Assembly (NCBI RefSeq): GCF_003253745.1
Contig: NZ_MZXV01000034.1
Coordinates: 1-53,640, forward strand
Direction of reading: 5' to 3'
DNA from: Mesorhizobium kowhaii
GTDB lineage: Bacteria > Pseudomonadota > Alphaproteobacteria > Rhizobiales > Rhizobiaceae
DNA: 53,640 nt
A program made the translations under genes and the position numbers. This document shows, piece by piece, positions 8,962-16,850 of this stretch (its first letter is position 1; each line of letters starts with the position of its first letter). The notes beneath the pieces were generated by a model, which saw nothing but the letters and a program-made list of their open reading frames with translations, made no database searches and had not been told where the DNA came from.

Positions 8962-9495
8962 TCCTATCGTCCGATTGGCTGAAGCCAAGGGTCCGCTCTT
9001 GGCGCAACCTCAAACCGAACTTCGCTATCGGCGACGTCCGCTTTCATGCGGTGGCGACGGGATCTCGAACGGCCGGCATGCGGCGCGAAGCTGTCGTTCG
9101 CGTCGTGGACAACGTACGTCGGCTTCCGGTCAGACTTTCCGTTCCCCGCCAATCTTTGCAGCACCGAGACAGGTCCATCACGCCCAACACCGTAGAAAAT
9201 ATCGCAGGGTTTCAGAGTCGGGGGAAAGGCGGTAGCGCTCTACCGACTCGAACCTCAGATGGAGTGTCTCGATCAAGTTTGCGCCGCAGCTGATTCAGAC
9301 ACTCCAACTTCCTTTTAAGCCCGCGCAGTTCGGCTGGAGGTGCAAGCTCTGCGCCACCGCGAGCGATGAGGCCGTATTCGACCGCAATGTCAAATATCCG
9401 CGCCGGCTGCCACAGCCGGAAATCGACCGCCTTGGCGGCGATCTTGTTTGACGAGCTGGGTGGAGAGATCGACGCTCGGCGGAGGCAGTATCGCT
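8962..9495. other. Degraded intergenic stretch
   Basis: No complete gene is seen. The minus strand keeps an open frame (about 9440 down to 9235) with plausible composition, including DFRLWQPARIFDIAVEYG, but it has no start, no recognised family, and sits beside other gene fragments, so I treat it as debris. Confidence 0.35.
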
Positions 9496-9583
9496 CTTCT
9501 CATAGTTCTTGCCGACGATGACGGCGAGCCTGTCGCGGGTGACCGGCTCGCGGGCTGCGAAGATCGTTGCCTCTTGAAGCGCG
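9496..9583 (-). pseudogene. ScpB-like fragment (segregation/condensation protein B family)
   Basis: On the minus strand a short frame reads EATIFAAREPVTRDRLAVIVG. This matches the beginning of the winged-helix domain of ScpB-like proteins (E-A-x-I-F-A-A-x-x-P-V-x-R-x-x-L). It is less than 30 residues long, and homology stops at both sides. It overlaps antisense the first codons of the open frame that continues into the terminase fragment, so the terminase homology begins at a junction near 9577-9583. Recognition is by eye on a short segment. Confidence 0.35.
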
Positions 9584-10235
9584 CCATGGGGTCAATGGCC
9601 TTTTCGGCTCAATATCTGCAATCGCCCGTACCACTCGGCGGAAATCTCATCCGCTGGGATTGGTTTCGGCGATGGACGGAACTCCCAGAAAAAGAGCGGT
9701 TCACGCAGGAGATCGTGCAAAGTTGGGACACCGCCTCCAAGGCAGCCGAGTTGAATGACTACTCCGTCGGCATCACGGCCATGGTGCTGAAGGAGGCGAT
9801 CTACATACTCTCTGTCGTCAGAGAGCGTCTCGAGTTCCCCGCTCTGAAGAGGCGGATAGCGACGGAAAAGGACAGGTGGAAGGCAACCATGGTTCTCATC
9901 GAGGACAAGGGTTCAGGAACAAACCTCATCCAAGACCGTCGCAACGACGGCGTCTTCAGCATCGCCATCGAGCCTGAGGGAGACAAGATCGTGCGAATGT
10001 CGGCTGGATCGGCCTGCATTGAAGACGGGCGTGTTTTTCTTCCGCAGAAAGCGCCTTGGCTCGATGATTTCCGCAGCGAGGTGCTTGCCTACCCAACGGC
10101 GCTCACGACGATCAGGTCGATGCCCTCTCACAACTGATCAATTGGTCATGCAAGCGAAAGACTGTGGTTATAAGCGACGCTGTATTGCAGCAGGCAAGGC
10201 TCAAGACTGCCTTCAGGCAGGGGTACGGCCAGTGA
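9577..10235 (+). pseudogene. Phage terminase large subunit, C-terminal fragment with frameshift
   Basis: The frame from about 9577 (LKRAMGSMAFSAQYLQSP) to about 10107 matches the C-terminal half of phage terminase large subunits (nuclease domain). Typical segments are NLIRWDWFRRW, VQSWDTASK (a conserved metal-binding Asp), and VLIEDKGSGTNLIQD. Near 10105-10110 a single-base deletion breaks the frame: continuing in the next frame gives DDQVDALSQLINW, the typical end of this family (DDxxDA), and a stop at 10233. The N-terminal ATPase half is missing. The open frame starting at 9448 is therefore misleading, since its first ~43 codons are not terminase. No other phage genes surround it. Confidence 0.7.
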
Positions 10236-10316
10236 CGCTAGCGTTCCAAACATGGCTTCGTGAGTATGCCTACTTCGCGACGGAAGCCGTGCTTGCGCGC
10301 AGGCGACGCCATCTGG

Positions 10317-12611
10317 TCACGAGCGGGGCTCTTGATGCGGCTGCAAGGCGAACTGGAAGGTCGCACCAGGCCCGGCATTGCGCGTGGCCCACAATTTCCC
10401 GCCATGGTTCTCGATGATCGAGCGGCAGATCGACAGTCCCATGCCCATTCCGCTGGGCTTGGTGGTGAAGAAGGCATTGAAGATCTGCTTGGCGTTCCCC
10501 GGATCGATGCCAACGCCGGAGTCTTCGACCGCGACGAGCACCTGGCCGCTATCGTCCAGTTGGGATCGCACCACCAGATCACGTGAACGGTCGGTGACGG
10601 GCGCCATGGCCTCGATGCCGTTGACGATCAGATTGATGATCACCTGCTGCAGTTGTACGCGGTCGCCGAGCACGGCGGGCAGCGCCGGCGCCAGTTCCAG
10701 ACGCAGCGACACCCGACGGCCGAGCGCCTCCTGGTGCACCAGCGGGATCATCTCGCTGATCGCGTTGTTGATGTCCAGTCCCACCTTCTGGGTCTCGGTC
10801 CTCTTGGAAAGCGCGCGAAGTCGCTGGATGATCCCGCCTGCCCGCCTGCCATTGCTGATCATGTCACGAAGAGCCTCACGCACCTCGGCCAGATCCGGCA
10901 CCTCGCGGGCGAGCCACCGCAGGCAAACCTCTCCGTTGGTGACGATGGTGGCGAGCGGCTGGTTGACTTCATGGGCGATCGAGGCGGTCAGTTCGCCCAG
11001 CGTCGTCAGGCGTGTGACATGCGCCAGCTCCGCCTGCGACTGGCGCAGCGCCTCTTCTGCCCTCCTGGTCGCGGTGACGTCCGTCACCGCCCCGACAAAC
11101 TCCACGTGTCTCGGTGCATCTTTTGTCGCGTGTGCGACGGCTTGGATATACCTCACCGAGCCATCTGGCATCAGCAAACGATATTCATGAGAGAAATCCT
11201 TCCCGTCTCTGGCCGCACGATCGATGGTCTGTTGCACGGCAGCACGATCGTCCGGATGGGTACGTTGAACGACCATGTCAACGGTGACAGAAGGAGCCTT
11301 GTCGTAGTCAAAGATCCGGAAAGTCTCGTCCGACCAGATGATCTCGCCGGTAGCGACGTTCCAGCCAAAGCTGCCAGTGCGACTCAATCTCTGCGCCTCG
11401 GCCAGATAGGCGTCGCTGCGTCGCAGTTCCTCCTCCGCTCGCTTGCGTTCGGTGTTTTCCCGCTGCACTTCAGAATAGAGGCGGGTATTTTCCAGCGAAA
11501 TCGCGGCTTGTGAAGCCTCCAGCACGGCGACCCGGTCCGGCGTGAAGGCGTATGGCGTTAGATTGTTCTCAAGATAGAGCGCGCCAACGAGCTTCGTTTG
11601 TTTGACGACGGGCAGGCACAGGACGGACCTGGGGTGCTTTTGCCGGACATACTCGTCATCCGAATACAAGTTCCTGACCGAAGCGTCATCAAGGCCCACG
11701 CTCTCCCGCGTGCGGATCACGTAGTGAAGCGCGGATACCGCCCTCGCCGCCGCAGCTCGCGCGGCGCTCAACGTGTTGGCCATAAGACAGGCGATCGTCA
11801 TGGGCCCTACCCCACCAGGCACTGGCGTGATGGCGCCGGCGACCTTGACGGCTTCGTCGAAGATGACGTCTCCGACCAGTCGGCTCTTACCAGACGGCTG
11901 ATCGACACGGGTGATGCCAACGTCGATCACCGTCGCGCCCGGCTTGACGTCTGCGCCGCGGATCAAGTCCGGCACACCGGTGGCGACCACCAGGATGTCC
12001 GCCTGTCTGCAGCGTGCCGCGAGATCGGTAGTGCGAATGTGGGCGATCGATACTGTGCACTGTGCTTCCAATAACAGCTGTGCCATCGGTCGACCGACGA
12101 CGTTGGACGCCCCGATGACAAGCGCCCCCAATCCGGCGATGTCGTCATGGACCGACCGGATGAGCCGCATGACACCCAACGGGGTGCATGGCGTCAGGAC
12201 ATCCATCATTCCCGTGGCGACGCGACCGACGTTGAGCGGGTTGAAACCGTCGACGTCCTTCTCCGGATTGATTGTCGCGACCACCCGTCGGCTGTCGATG
12301 TGCTGCGGCAGCGGGAACTGGACGAGAATGCCATGGATGGCGTCATCGGCATTCAGGCGACCGATCAGACTCAACAGGTCCCGCTCGCTGACGTCGGCCG
12401 GCAGGTCGTAGCGGAACGATCGCATACCGACGGTGTCAGTTTGGCGCACCTTGTTCGCTACGTAGACGTGGCTGGCCGGATCGTTTCCGACTAGCACGAC
12501 AGCCAGGCCGGGTTGTTCGCCGCCAGCTGCAAGGAGAGAGGTCACTCCCGTCGCGACTTCGCGGCGGACCTCGGCGGCGATCGCATTGCCATCAATGATG
12601 TGAGCAGTCAT
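10317..12611 (-). CDS. folD: FolD-histidine kinase fusion (methylene-THF dehydrogenase/cyclohydrolase + partial GAF + PAS + HisKA/HATPase)
   Basis: This 764-residue protein has two unrelated halves. Residues 1-~288 are a complete FolD, the bifunctional 5,10-methylene-THF dehydrogenase/methenyl-THF cyclohydrolase: YVANK (50-54, catalytic Tyr/Lys), QFPLP, GASNVVGRP (NADP site), and TPVPGGVGPMT (262-272). At about 289-295 the frame passes directly into the C-terminal part of a GAF domain (ALHYVIRTRESV, GALYLENN), then a PAS_3 domain (about 405-515), a HisKA H-box with His547 (LTASIAHEVNQPL), and an HATPase (N-box INLIVNGIEAM, G1 EDSGVGI, F FFTTKPSG, G2 MGMGLSI). The kinase half matches the end of the very large AAA-ATPase/GAF/PAS/kinase proteins of Rhizobiales. 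No response regulator lies nearby. The start is 15 bp after the upstream demethylase stop, so it is the last gene of the one-carbon operon. Confidence 0.85.
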   Translation of the reverse strand: MTAHIIDGNAIAAEVRREVATGVTSLLAAGGEQPGLAVVLVGNDPASHVYVANKVRQTDTVGMRSFRYDLPADVSERDLLSLIGRLNADDAIHGILVQFPLPQHIDSRRVVATINPEKDVDGFNPLNVGRVATGMMDVLTPCTPLGVMRLIRSVHDDIAGLGALVIGASNVVGRPMAQLLLEAQCTVSIAHIRTTDLAARCRQADILVVATGVPDLIRGADVKPGATVIDVGITRVDQPSGKSRLVGDVIFDEAVKVAGAITPVPGGVGPMTIACLMANTLSAARAAAARAVSALHYVIRTRESVGLDDASVRNLYSDDEYVRQKHPRSVLCLPVVKQTKLVGALYLENNLTPYAFTPDRVAVLEASQAAISLENTRLYSEVQRENTERKRAEEELRRSDAYLAEAQRLSRTGSFGWNVATGEIIWSDETFRIFDYDKAPSVTVDMVVQRTHPDDRAAVQQTIDRAARDGKDFSHEYRLLMPDGSVRYIQAVAHATKDAPRHVEFVGAVTDVTATRRAEEALRQSQAELAHVTRLTTLGELTASIAHEVNQPLATIVTNGEVCLRWLAREVPDLAEVREALRDMISNGRRAGGIIQRLRALSKRTETQKVGLDINNAISEMIPLVHQEALGRRVSLRLELAPALPAVLGDRVQLQQVIINLIVNGIEAMAPVTDRSRDLVVRSQLDDSGQVLVAVEDSGVGIDPGNAKQIFNAFFTTKPSGMGMGLSICRSIIENHGGKLWATRNAGPGATFQFALQPHQEPRS

Positions 12612-12626
12612 CGCCGCAGCCCCTCG

Positions 12627-13904
12627 TCAGATCTTGAACAGATCGGCGCGCCGATTGTCGGTCTTGTAGGGGGCCGGCGCCACGACGGCGTGGATTTCCT
12701 TCTGTCGCTCACCCGGATTGCCCCAGATGACGGTCACTTCGGTGCCGATCTCAGCCTGAGCAACATCGATCGTGCAAAGGGACAGCATCTCGCGGAAGTG
12801 GTAGCTGTAGCCGCGGGAGGTCGCGACGCCGACGTCCCTGCCCTTGTGAAGCACGCTATCGGCGTACATGAACCCACGTTGATCGCGTGGCATCTCCATG
12901 AACTGATAAGGCGTCTTGTCCTTCTTGAAGAGCGAGGCGTAGACGTCTGCGACGTCATCACCGTTCCAGACGAGCGTCCGCATCAGCCGTCGCGGATTGG
13001 CGACCTCCTCTTCCAAGGCGGCACGTCCGATGAATTCGTGATCGAACTTGATGTTTCGGCCCCAACCGAGTTCGACCGGGCTACGGTACCACGCGCTGAT
13101 ATCGTCGGCTTCAAAGCTGCCCGCAACGTTGAAAGTCGAGGCGAATGCCGGCATCGCCGCCCTGAACTCCGCGAGGTAGCCCTTCATCTCCTCGTCGAAG
13201 ATCGCGGGCATGTAGTCAGTGACGATTGTCGGGAAACATGCTTCGAGGTGGTTTATGAAGATGGCGCGTCCGCCCAGACGGCGCAGTCCAAACTCCGCGC
13301 CCGCGGCAACTATGGCGTCATAGACCTGCGCAGCCTTGTCGACCGGCCCCTGCAGGTCAAAGCCGACTTCGCCGGACATGCCCTGACGCAAGGCCAGCAT
13401 CTTGCAGCCCGCGAATTCGATCTCGCCCGAATGCATGAACTTGATGTCACGCATGGACCTATTCGCTAGTTTCTCCATCAGCGCCAGCGAAGTTGGCCCC
13501 GCGATTTGAAAGTTGAACCAGTCATCGGCCTCGGAGGTGACGTCGTAGTTGCCGTGACGACGCACGTAGTCGACCCAGAATGTGCCCCGTCCGAACAACA
13601 TGTACTCGTCTGCGGAAAGGCGCGTCAGAATGCCTTCCGCGATCACTTTGCCCTTCGATGTCGTGTGGGTGACATGCTTCGACTGTAATATGTCGAACTT
13701 AGCGAAGCTGCTGCCCGAGGTATCGCTGAACAGCTTGAGCGCATCGGGACCCTTGAACCGCCGTTCCCACAGGAAGCTCCAGTCTCCGATCGAGCACGTC
13801 TGTTTCCACGACATGGTCTCGTCGATCCAGTCGGTATATTCTGGCTGGCCCCAGCGGGACGTGAAGTAGCCTTCCGGGACTTTGCGCAGGTTTGGGGGTA
13901 GCAT
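12627..13904 (-). CDS. GcvT-family THF-dependent demethylase, LigM-like
   Basis: This 425-residue protein is of the aminomethyltransferase (GcvT/DmdA/LigM) superfamily. It transfers a methyl or methylene group from a substrate to tetrahydrofolate. The folate-binding GcvT domain covers about 35-300 (SIGDWSFLWERRFKGPDALKL; GEIEFAGCKMLALRQGMSGEVGFDL, equivalent to the conserved Y/F-x-GExGFE region), with the barrel C-terminal domain to 425. Overall pattern and length resemble vanillate/3-O-methylgallate O-demethylase LigM more than glycine-cleavage T protein. The start MLPPNLRKVPEGYF at 13904 is chosen; 30 upstream in-frame codons lack homology. It lies between purU and folD with short gaps, so the operon both loads and recycles THF-bound one-carbon units. 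The real methyl donor could be another methoxy-aromatic or methylated amine. Confidence 0.75.
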   Translation of the reverse strand: MLPPNLRKVPEGYFTSRWGQPEYTDWIDETMSWKQTCSIGDWSFLWERRFKGPDALKLFSDTSGSSFAKFDILQSKHVTHTTSKGKVIAEGILTRLSADEYMLFGRGTFWVDYVRRHGNYDVTSEADDWFNFQIAGPTSLALMEKLANRSMRDIKFMHSGEIEFAGCKMLALRQGMSGEVGFDLQGPVDKAAQVYDAIVAAGAEFGLRRLGGRAIFINHLEACFPTIVTDYMPAIFDEEMKGYLAEFRAAMPAFASTFNVAGSFEADDISAWYRSPVELGWGRNIKFDHEFIGRAALEEEVANPRRLMRTLVWNGDDVADVYASLFKKDKTPYQFMEMPRDQRGFMYADSVLHKGRDVGVATSRGYSYHFREMLSLCTIDVAQAEIGTEVTVIWGNPGERQKEIHAVVAPAPYKTDNRRADLFKI

Positions 13905-13923
13905 CGAAGTCGTCCTTCTTTGA

Positions 13924-14793
13924 TCAATCGGCGAATATGACGGTGCGCTCACCGTTGATGATCGTGCGGTCTTCGAGGAACAGCAGGACCGCACGCGACA
14001 GCACGCGTCGCTCGATGTCGCGTCCCTTCCGGACGAGATCGTCGGGCGTGTCCCGATGGCTCACGCGCTCGACGTCCTGCGCGATGATTGGACCCTCATC
14101 CAGATCTCCGGTGACGAAATGGGCGGTCGCGCCGATCAGCTTCACGCCGCGCGCGTGCGCCTGGTGATAGGGCCTGGCTCCTTTGAAGCCCGGCAGAAAG
14201 CTGTGGTGGATGTTGATGCAACGCCCCGAAAGATAGCTCGCGAGATCGTCCGACAGGATCTGCATGTAGCGGGCGAGCACAACAAGGTCTGCGCCCGTCT
14301 CGTCGACGATCGACTTGATCTGAGCTTCCTGTGCCGCCTTGGTCTCTTTCGTGACCGATAAATGGTGGTACGGAATGTCGCCTATCAGGCTGACGCTCAG
14401 GGCCGAGCGGGGGTGGTTCGAGATGATCCCGACGACGTCCATGTTCAGTTCGCCTAGCCGATGCCGGTAGAGCAGATCGCCGAGGCAGTGGTCCGACTTC
14501 GAGCCGAGCAGAAGGACCTTCTTCCGCTCCGACATGGAGCGGAGCCACCACGCCATTCCGTACTTGTCGGCGATTGGCGTGAAGGAGGCGCGCAACGCGC
14601 CTGCTCGCGATGCAGCCACCTCAACGGCGACACGCATGAAGAAGCGGGCATTGCTGCCGTCGTTGAATTGCTCGGCTTCCACGATGTTGGCGCCGATCTC
14701 GAAAAGGCACCGGGTAACCTCCGCGACGATGCCGGGCGTATCGTCACAGGCGAGCGAGAGGATGTAGGAATCGGAATTCGAAGTGGTCGACAA
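13924..14793 (-). CDS. purU: Formyltetrahydrofolate deformylase (TTG start)
   Basis: This 289-residue enzyme hydrolyses 10-formyl-THF to THF plus formate. The N-terminal ACT domain (about 5-80, SYILSLACDDTPGIVAEVTRCLFEIGANI) and the formyltransferase domain (about 85-285) are both present. Catalytic residues are seen as Asn in INIHHSFLPGFKG, His in GATAHFV and Asp in TGDLDEGPI. The best start is a TTG at 14793, preceded by GAGGAG about 7 bases away; no ATG lies near the ACT domain, and the upstream ATG-started frame adds about 61 residues without homology. It is the first full gene of a minus-strand one-carbon operon with the LigM-like demethylase and folD. Formate release would regenerate free THF for demethylation. 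Confidence 0.88.
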   Translation of the reverse strand: MSTTSNSDSYILSLACDDTPGIVAEVTRCLFEIGANIVEAEQFNDGSNARFFMRVAVEVAASRAGALRASFTPIADKYGMAWWLRSMSERKKVLLLGSKSDHCLGDLLYRHRLGELNMDVVGIISNHPRSALSVSLIGDIPYHHLSVTKETKAAQEAQIKSIVDETGADLVVLARYMQILSDDLASYLSGRCINIHHSFLPGFKGARPYHQAHARGVKLIGATAHFVTGDLDEGPIIAQDVERVSHRDTPDDLVRKGRDIERRVLSRAVLLFLEDRTIINGERTVIFAD

Positions 14794-14804
14794 TGATCTG
14801 CTCC

Positions 14805-14894
14805 TCAGGAGCGAAGCGCGTCGAGACGGCGTTGCGCTTCGGCGCCGCGCATAGCGAGCATCGGTCGATCGGAGGCCTTGCGGCACGAGAGCAT
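14805..14894 (-). CDS. 29-residue leader ORF upstream of purU
   Basis: A short ORF, MLSCRKASDRPMLAMRGAEA plus nine more residues ending DALRS, has a strong Shine-Dalgarno (GGAAGGAG about 5 bases before its ATG). Its stop TGA lies 11 bases upstream of the TTG of purU, and the stop region overlaps the purU ribosome binding site. No family is recognised. It may be a translational-coupling leader or a remnant of a larger gene. Expression is inferred only from the ribosome site. Confidence 0.4.
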   Translation of the reverse strand: MLSCRKASDRPMLAMRGAEAQRRLDALRS

Positions 14895-14969
14895 GACGTC
14901 TCCTTCCCTCCGCCCTGTGGAGCGGCTCAATGGTCTTGCTGACTGGGATGTTTATCCGGCGTTCAGGTA

Positions 14970-14998
14970 TTGACAATCCGGTGTTCTCAAATATGAGA
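14970..14998 (+). promoter_or_regulatory. LysR-gene promoter with overlapping palindromic operator
   Basis: TTGACA at 14970-14975 and TATGAG at 14992-14997 are spaced by 16 bp. They overlap the perfect inverted repeat TCTCA-AATA-TGAGA (14985-14998), which fits the T-N11-A LysR box pattern. Transcription would begin about 5 bases before the LysR ATG at 15009. The element also lies between the divergent regulator and the purU operon, the usual place for LysR autoregulation and target activation. This is a reading of sequence only. Confidence 0.45.
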
Positions 14999-15008
14999 TA
15001 TCAACATA

Positions 15009-15959
15009 ATGGATATCAGAAAGCTGAATCTCAATCTGCTGCTGCTCTTCGACGGACTTTACCGGGAGCAGAATCTGTCGGCGGTCGCGCGGCGTCTTGC
15101 GATGAGCCAGCCGATGGCCAGCGCCAATCTTCGCCATCTGCGGGAATATTTCGACGATCAGCTTTTTCTCTCGACCGGCCGCGGCATGCGACCGACGCAA
15201 TTCGCGGAGTCGATCGCGGAGCCCGTGAAAGCGGTGTTGGCGATGATCTCCCGCGATATCCTGCGAACGCCGACGTTTCATCCGAAGGACAGCGACAGGG
15301 TGTTCACGATCACAACCTCCGACATCGGCGTCATGATCTTCGTTCCCCCCTTGCTTGCCAGACTTCGTGAATTAGCGCCGAAAGCGAGCATGCGTTGCGT
15401 CACCTCCGCCCACGATCAGCTGGAGAGCTCTCTGGAGCGCGGCGACATCGATCTCGCCATCGGATATTTCCCAGATCTGACCGGAGCCGGCATCGTAGCA
15501 GAGGATCTGTTCGATCATCCGTTCGTGTGTATCGCGCGAAAGAACCATTCGACCATCAGGGAGACGCTTTCGCTCGAGCAATTTCTTGCAGCAGACCACC
15601 TCGTGGTGAACCAGGACGGTCGCAGCCAGGAGATCTTCGAGCGGCGCATCCGCGACCTCAAACTAGAGCGTCGGATATTGCTTCATCTTCCGCATTTTAT
15701 GAGTGTGCCGCAGATGATCGCGAACAGCGACATGATCGCGACCGTACCGCTTTCGCTGGGCGCATGGTATGCCGACAGCGGATTGAAGCTGCTGCCTCCC
15801 CCGGTCAGCATCCCACTCATCGAACTCAAGCAGTTCTGGCATCGGAGAATGGAGAACGATCCGGCGGTCCGTTGGCTACGCTCGATCGTGACCGAACAGC
15901 TTCGCGACCGCGATCCGTCACTCGCGATGTCGCCGGACTACGCAGATCTAGGCAGATAG
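15009..15959 (+). CDS. LysR-type regulator divergent from the one-carbon operon (NodD/LigR-like)
   Basis: This is a 316-residue regulator of the NodD-like branch: MDIRKLNLNLLLLFDGLYREQNLSAVAR with the helix-turn-helix at about 20-42 (AVARRLAMSQPMASANLRHL). The effector domain covers about 95-300. It is transcribed away from the purU/ligM-like/folD operon, so it is probably the operon's regulator. The ATG at 15009 has no Shine-Dalgarno, and the predicted promoter leaves only a few untranslated bases, so the mRNA may be nearly leaderless. NodD-branch regulators often sense aromatic compounds, which fits a demethylase of methoxylated aromatics; this is inference. Confidence 0.85.
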   Translation: MDIRKLNLNLLLLFDGLYREQNLSAVARRLAMSQPMASANLRHLREYFDDQLFLSTGRGMRPTQFAESIAEPVKAVLAMISRDILRTPTFHPKDSDRVFTITTSDIGVMIFVPPLLARLRELAPKASMRCVTSAHDQLESSLERGDIDLAIGYFPDLTGAGIVAEDLFDHPFVCIARKNHSTIRETLSLEQFLAADHLVVNQDGRSQEIFERRIRDLKLERRILLHLPHFMSVPQMIANSDMIATVPLSLGAWYADSGLKLLPPPVSIPLIELKQFWHRRMENDPAVRWLRSIVTEQLRDRDPSLAMSPDYADLGR

Positions 15960-16080
15960 CGCCGTAGCACCAGTCGCTGAGTTCTAGGAGACGCGCTCAT
16001 CCGAGAGCACAGCACCACGCCTGGATAACATTCCATTTGGTGTTCGCTAAGCGACATATTCTACGCAGACGGTGGCAAAA

Positions 16081-16135
16081 TGGCGCGCCCGAAGAGATTC
16101 AACTCCTGACCTCAGATTCGTAGTTAGAATCTGAA
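16081..16135 (-). pseudogene. tRNA-Arg(ACG) 3'-half remnant
   Basis: Read on the minus strand, the segment ends in GGGCGCGCCA preceded by GTTGAATCTCTTC and an anticodon-arm-like CTACGAATCTGAGG. This resembles the 3' half of a bacterial tRNA-Arg(ACG) with deletions in the T loop (GTTCGAATC reduced to GTTGAATC). The 5' half is not recognisable. Such 3' remnants are typical of integration of islands or phages into tRNA genes. A structural tRNA search would decide. Confidence 0.4.
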
Positions 16136-16140
16136 GAACG

Positions 16141-16222
16141 TTGGCGCCTCGCCGCGATTCGAACGCGGGGCCTTCCTTCGGAGGGTCGCAGAGTGAAGTT
16201 ACCGATGCCCGGCGAGCCGGAG
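16141..16222 (-). other. tRNA-like remnant with T arm
   Basis: On the minus strand, CCGCG-TTCGAAT-CGCGG forms a perfect T arm, followed by CGAGGC and GCCA. A D-arm-like GGGCATCGGTAACTT lies about 50 bases earlier, but the acceptor and anticodon stems do not pair, so it is not called a functional tRNA. It sits between the tRNA-Arg remnant and tRNA-Leu. Confidence 0.3.
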
Positions 16223-16266
16223 TGAATCCAAACGTCCTGACTGCGGAATGCCTTTGATTTAAGAAG

Positions 16267-16351
16267 TGGTGCGGGTGGTCGGGCTCGAACCGACACTCCT
16301 TTCGGAACTGGATTTTGAATCCAGCGCGTCTACCAGTTTCACCACACCCGC
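16267..16351 (-). tRNA. tRNA-Leu (anticodon CAA)
   Basis: This is an 85-nt class II tRNA on the minus strand. The acceptor GCGGGTG pairs with CACCCGC, followed by discriminator A and an encoded CCA (16267-16269). The D arm contains AACTGGTAGAC. The anticodon arm is CTGGA-TTCAAAA-TCCAG with anticodon CAA. A long variable arm (TTCCGAAAGGAG) and T arm GTCGG-TTCGAGC-CCGAC complete it. All stems pair, so it looks functional and reads TTG leucine codons. An integrase gene begins about 340 bp away on the 5' side of the tRNA. Confidence 0.93.
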
Positions 16352-16688
16352 AAGGCGCTAACTCATTGACCGCTCAACGCTCTCATGCTGCACCTAAGTA
16401 GAAGGTGGCAGTTTGAGAATTAAGCGGCCCTTAGCTCCTAATCTATTGAACTCCAATCCTATTACCCTGCGTGCTGAAGGTAGACGCATCCAGATTTTGA
16501 GCCGTCCATGAACGGCTATGCTGAACCTCGCCGAATGCAAGTAAGAATGCGAAAACCTACTACGATCAAAGACTTGTCTTGCATCGTGGGGTCGCCAACC
16601 TTCTCCATGGCTTTCGGCAGTAGCCGGGAGCCGACGGCCTGAGTGCCCCTATTCGGCTCCTAGAATTTTTGAGGTTCGGAGACGATAG
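16352..16688. other. Gene-free stretch between tRNA-Leu and integrase
   Basis: No gene recognised. It contains the tRNA promoter region (minus strand) and the leader of the integrase, whose ribosome site GGAGACGATAG precedes its ATG at 16689. No clear direct repeat of the tRNA 3' end was found by eye. Confidence 0.4.
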
Positions 16689-16789
16689 ATGGCCAAAATC
16701 AAGCTCGCCAAGACCGCCGTGGATGCCGCAACCCCGAGGGACCACGACTATGAACTCCAGGATACTACCGTACCCGGATTCATGCTGAA
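16689..16789 (+). pseudogene. Tyrosine integrase, 5' fragment (interrupted by IS)
   Basis: The ATG at 16689 has a GGAG ribosome site. The frame reads MAKIKLAKTAVDAATPRDHD and continues to ...VPGFML before being cut by the IS3-family element at 16790. The frame resumes exactly after the element (KVTPAGRKIF at 18030), so the original gene was one continuous phage/island integrase of about 465 residues. The fragment holds the start of the arm-type DNA-binding (DUF4102-like) domain. Confidence 0.85.
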
Positions 16790-16850
16790 TGGCCTGCTGC
16801 CGGTTTCGTGGACACCGAGATAAGGTGTTTAACGGAACTGGAGAGTGGAA

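Noticed and set aside
9235..9440. Minus-strand open frame with DFRLWQPARIFDIAVEYG
   Set aside because: Composition is plausible, but there is no start codon, no recognised family and it sits among gene fragments; not called as a gene.
14794..14976. N-terminal extension of PurU from an ATG at 14976
   Set aside because: The 61 extra residues have no ACT-domain homology and are basic low-complexity; the TTG at 14793 with GAGGAG gives the normal family length.
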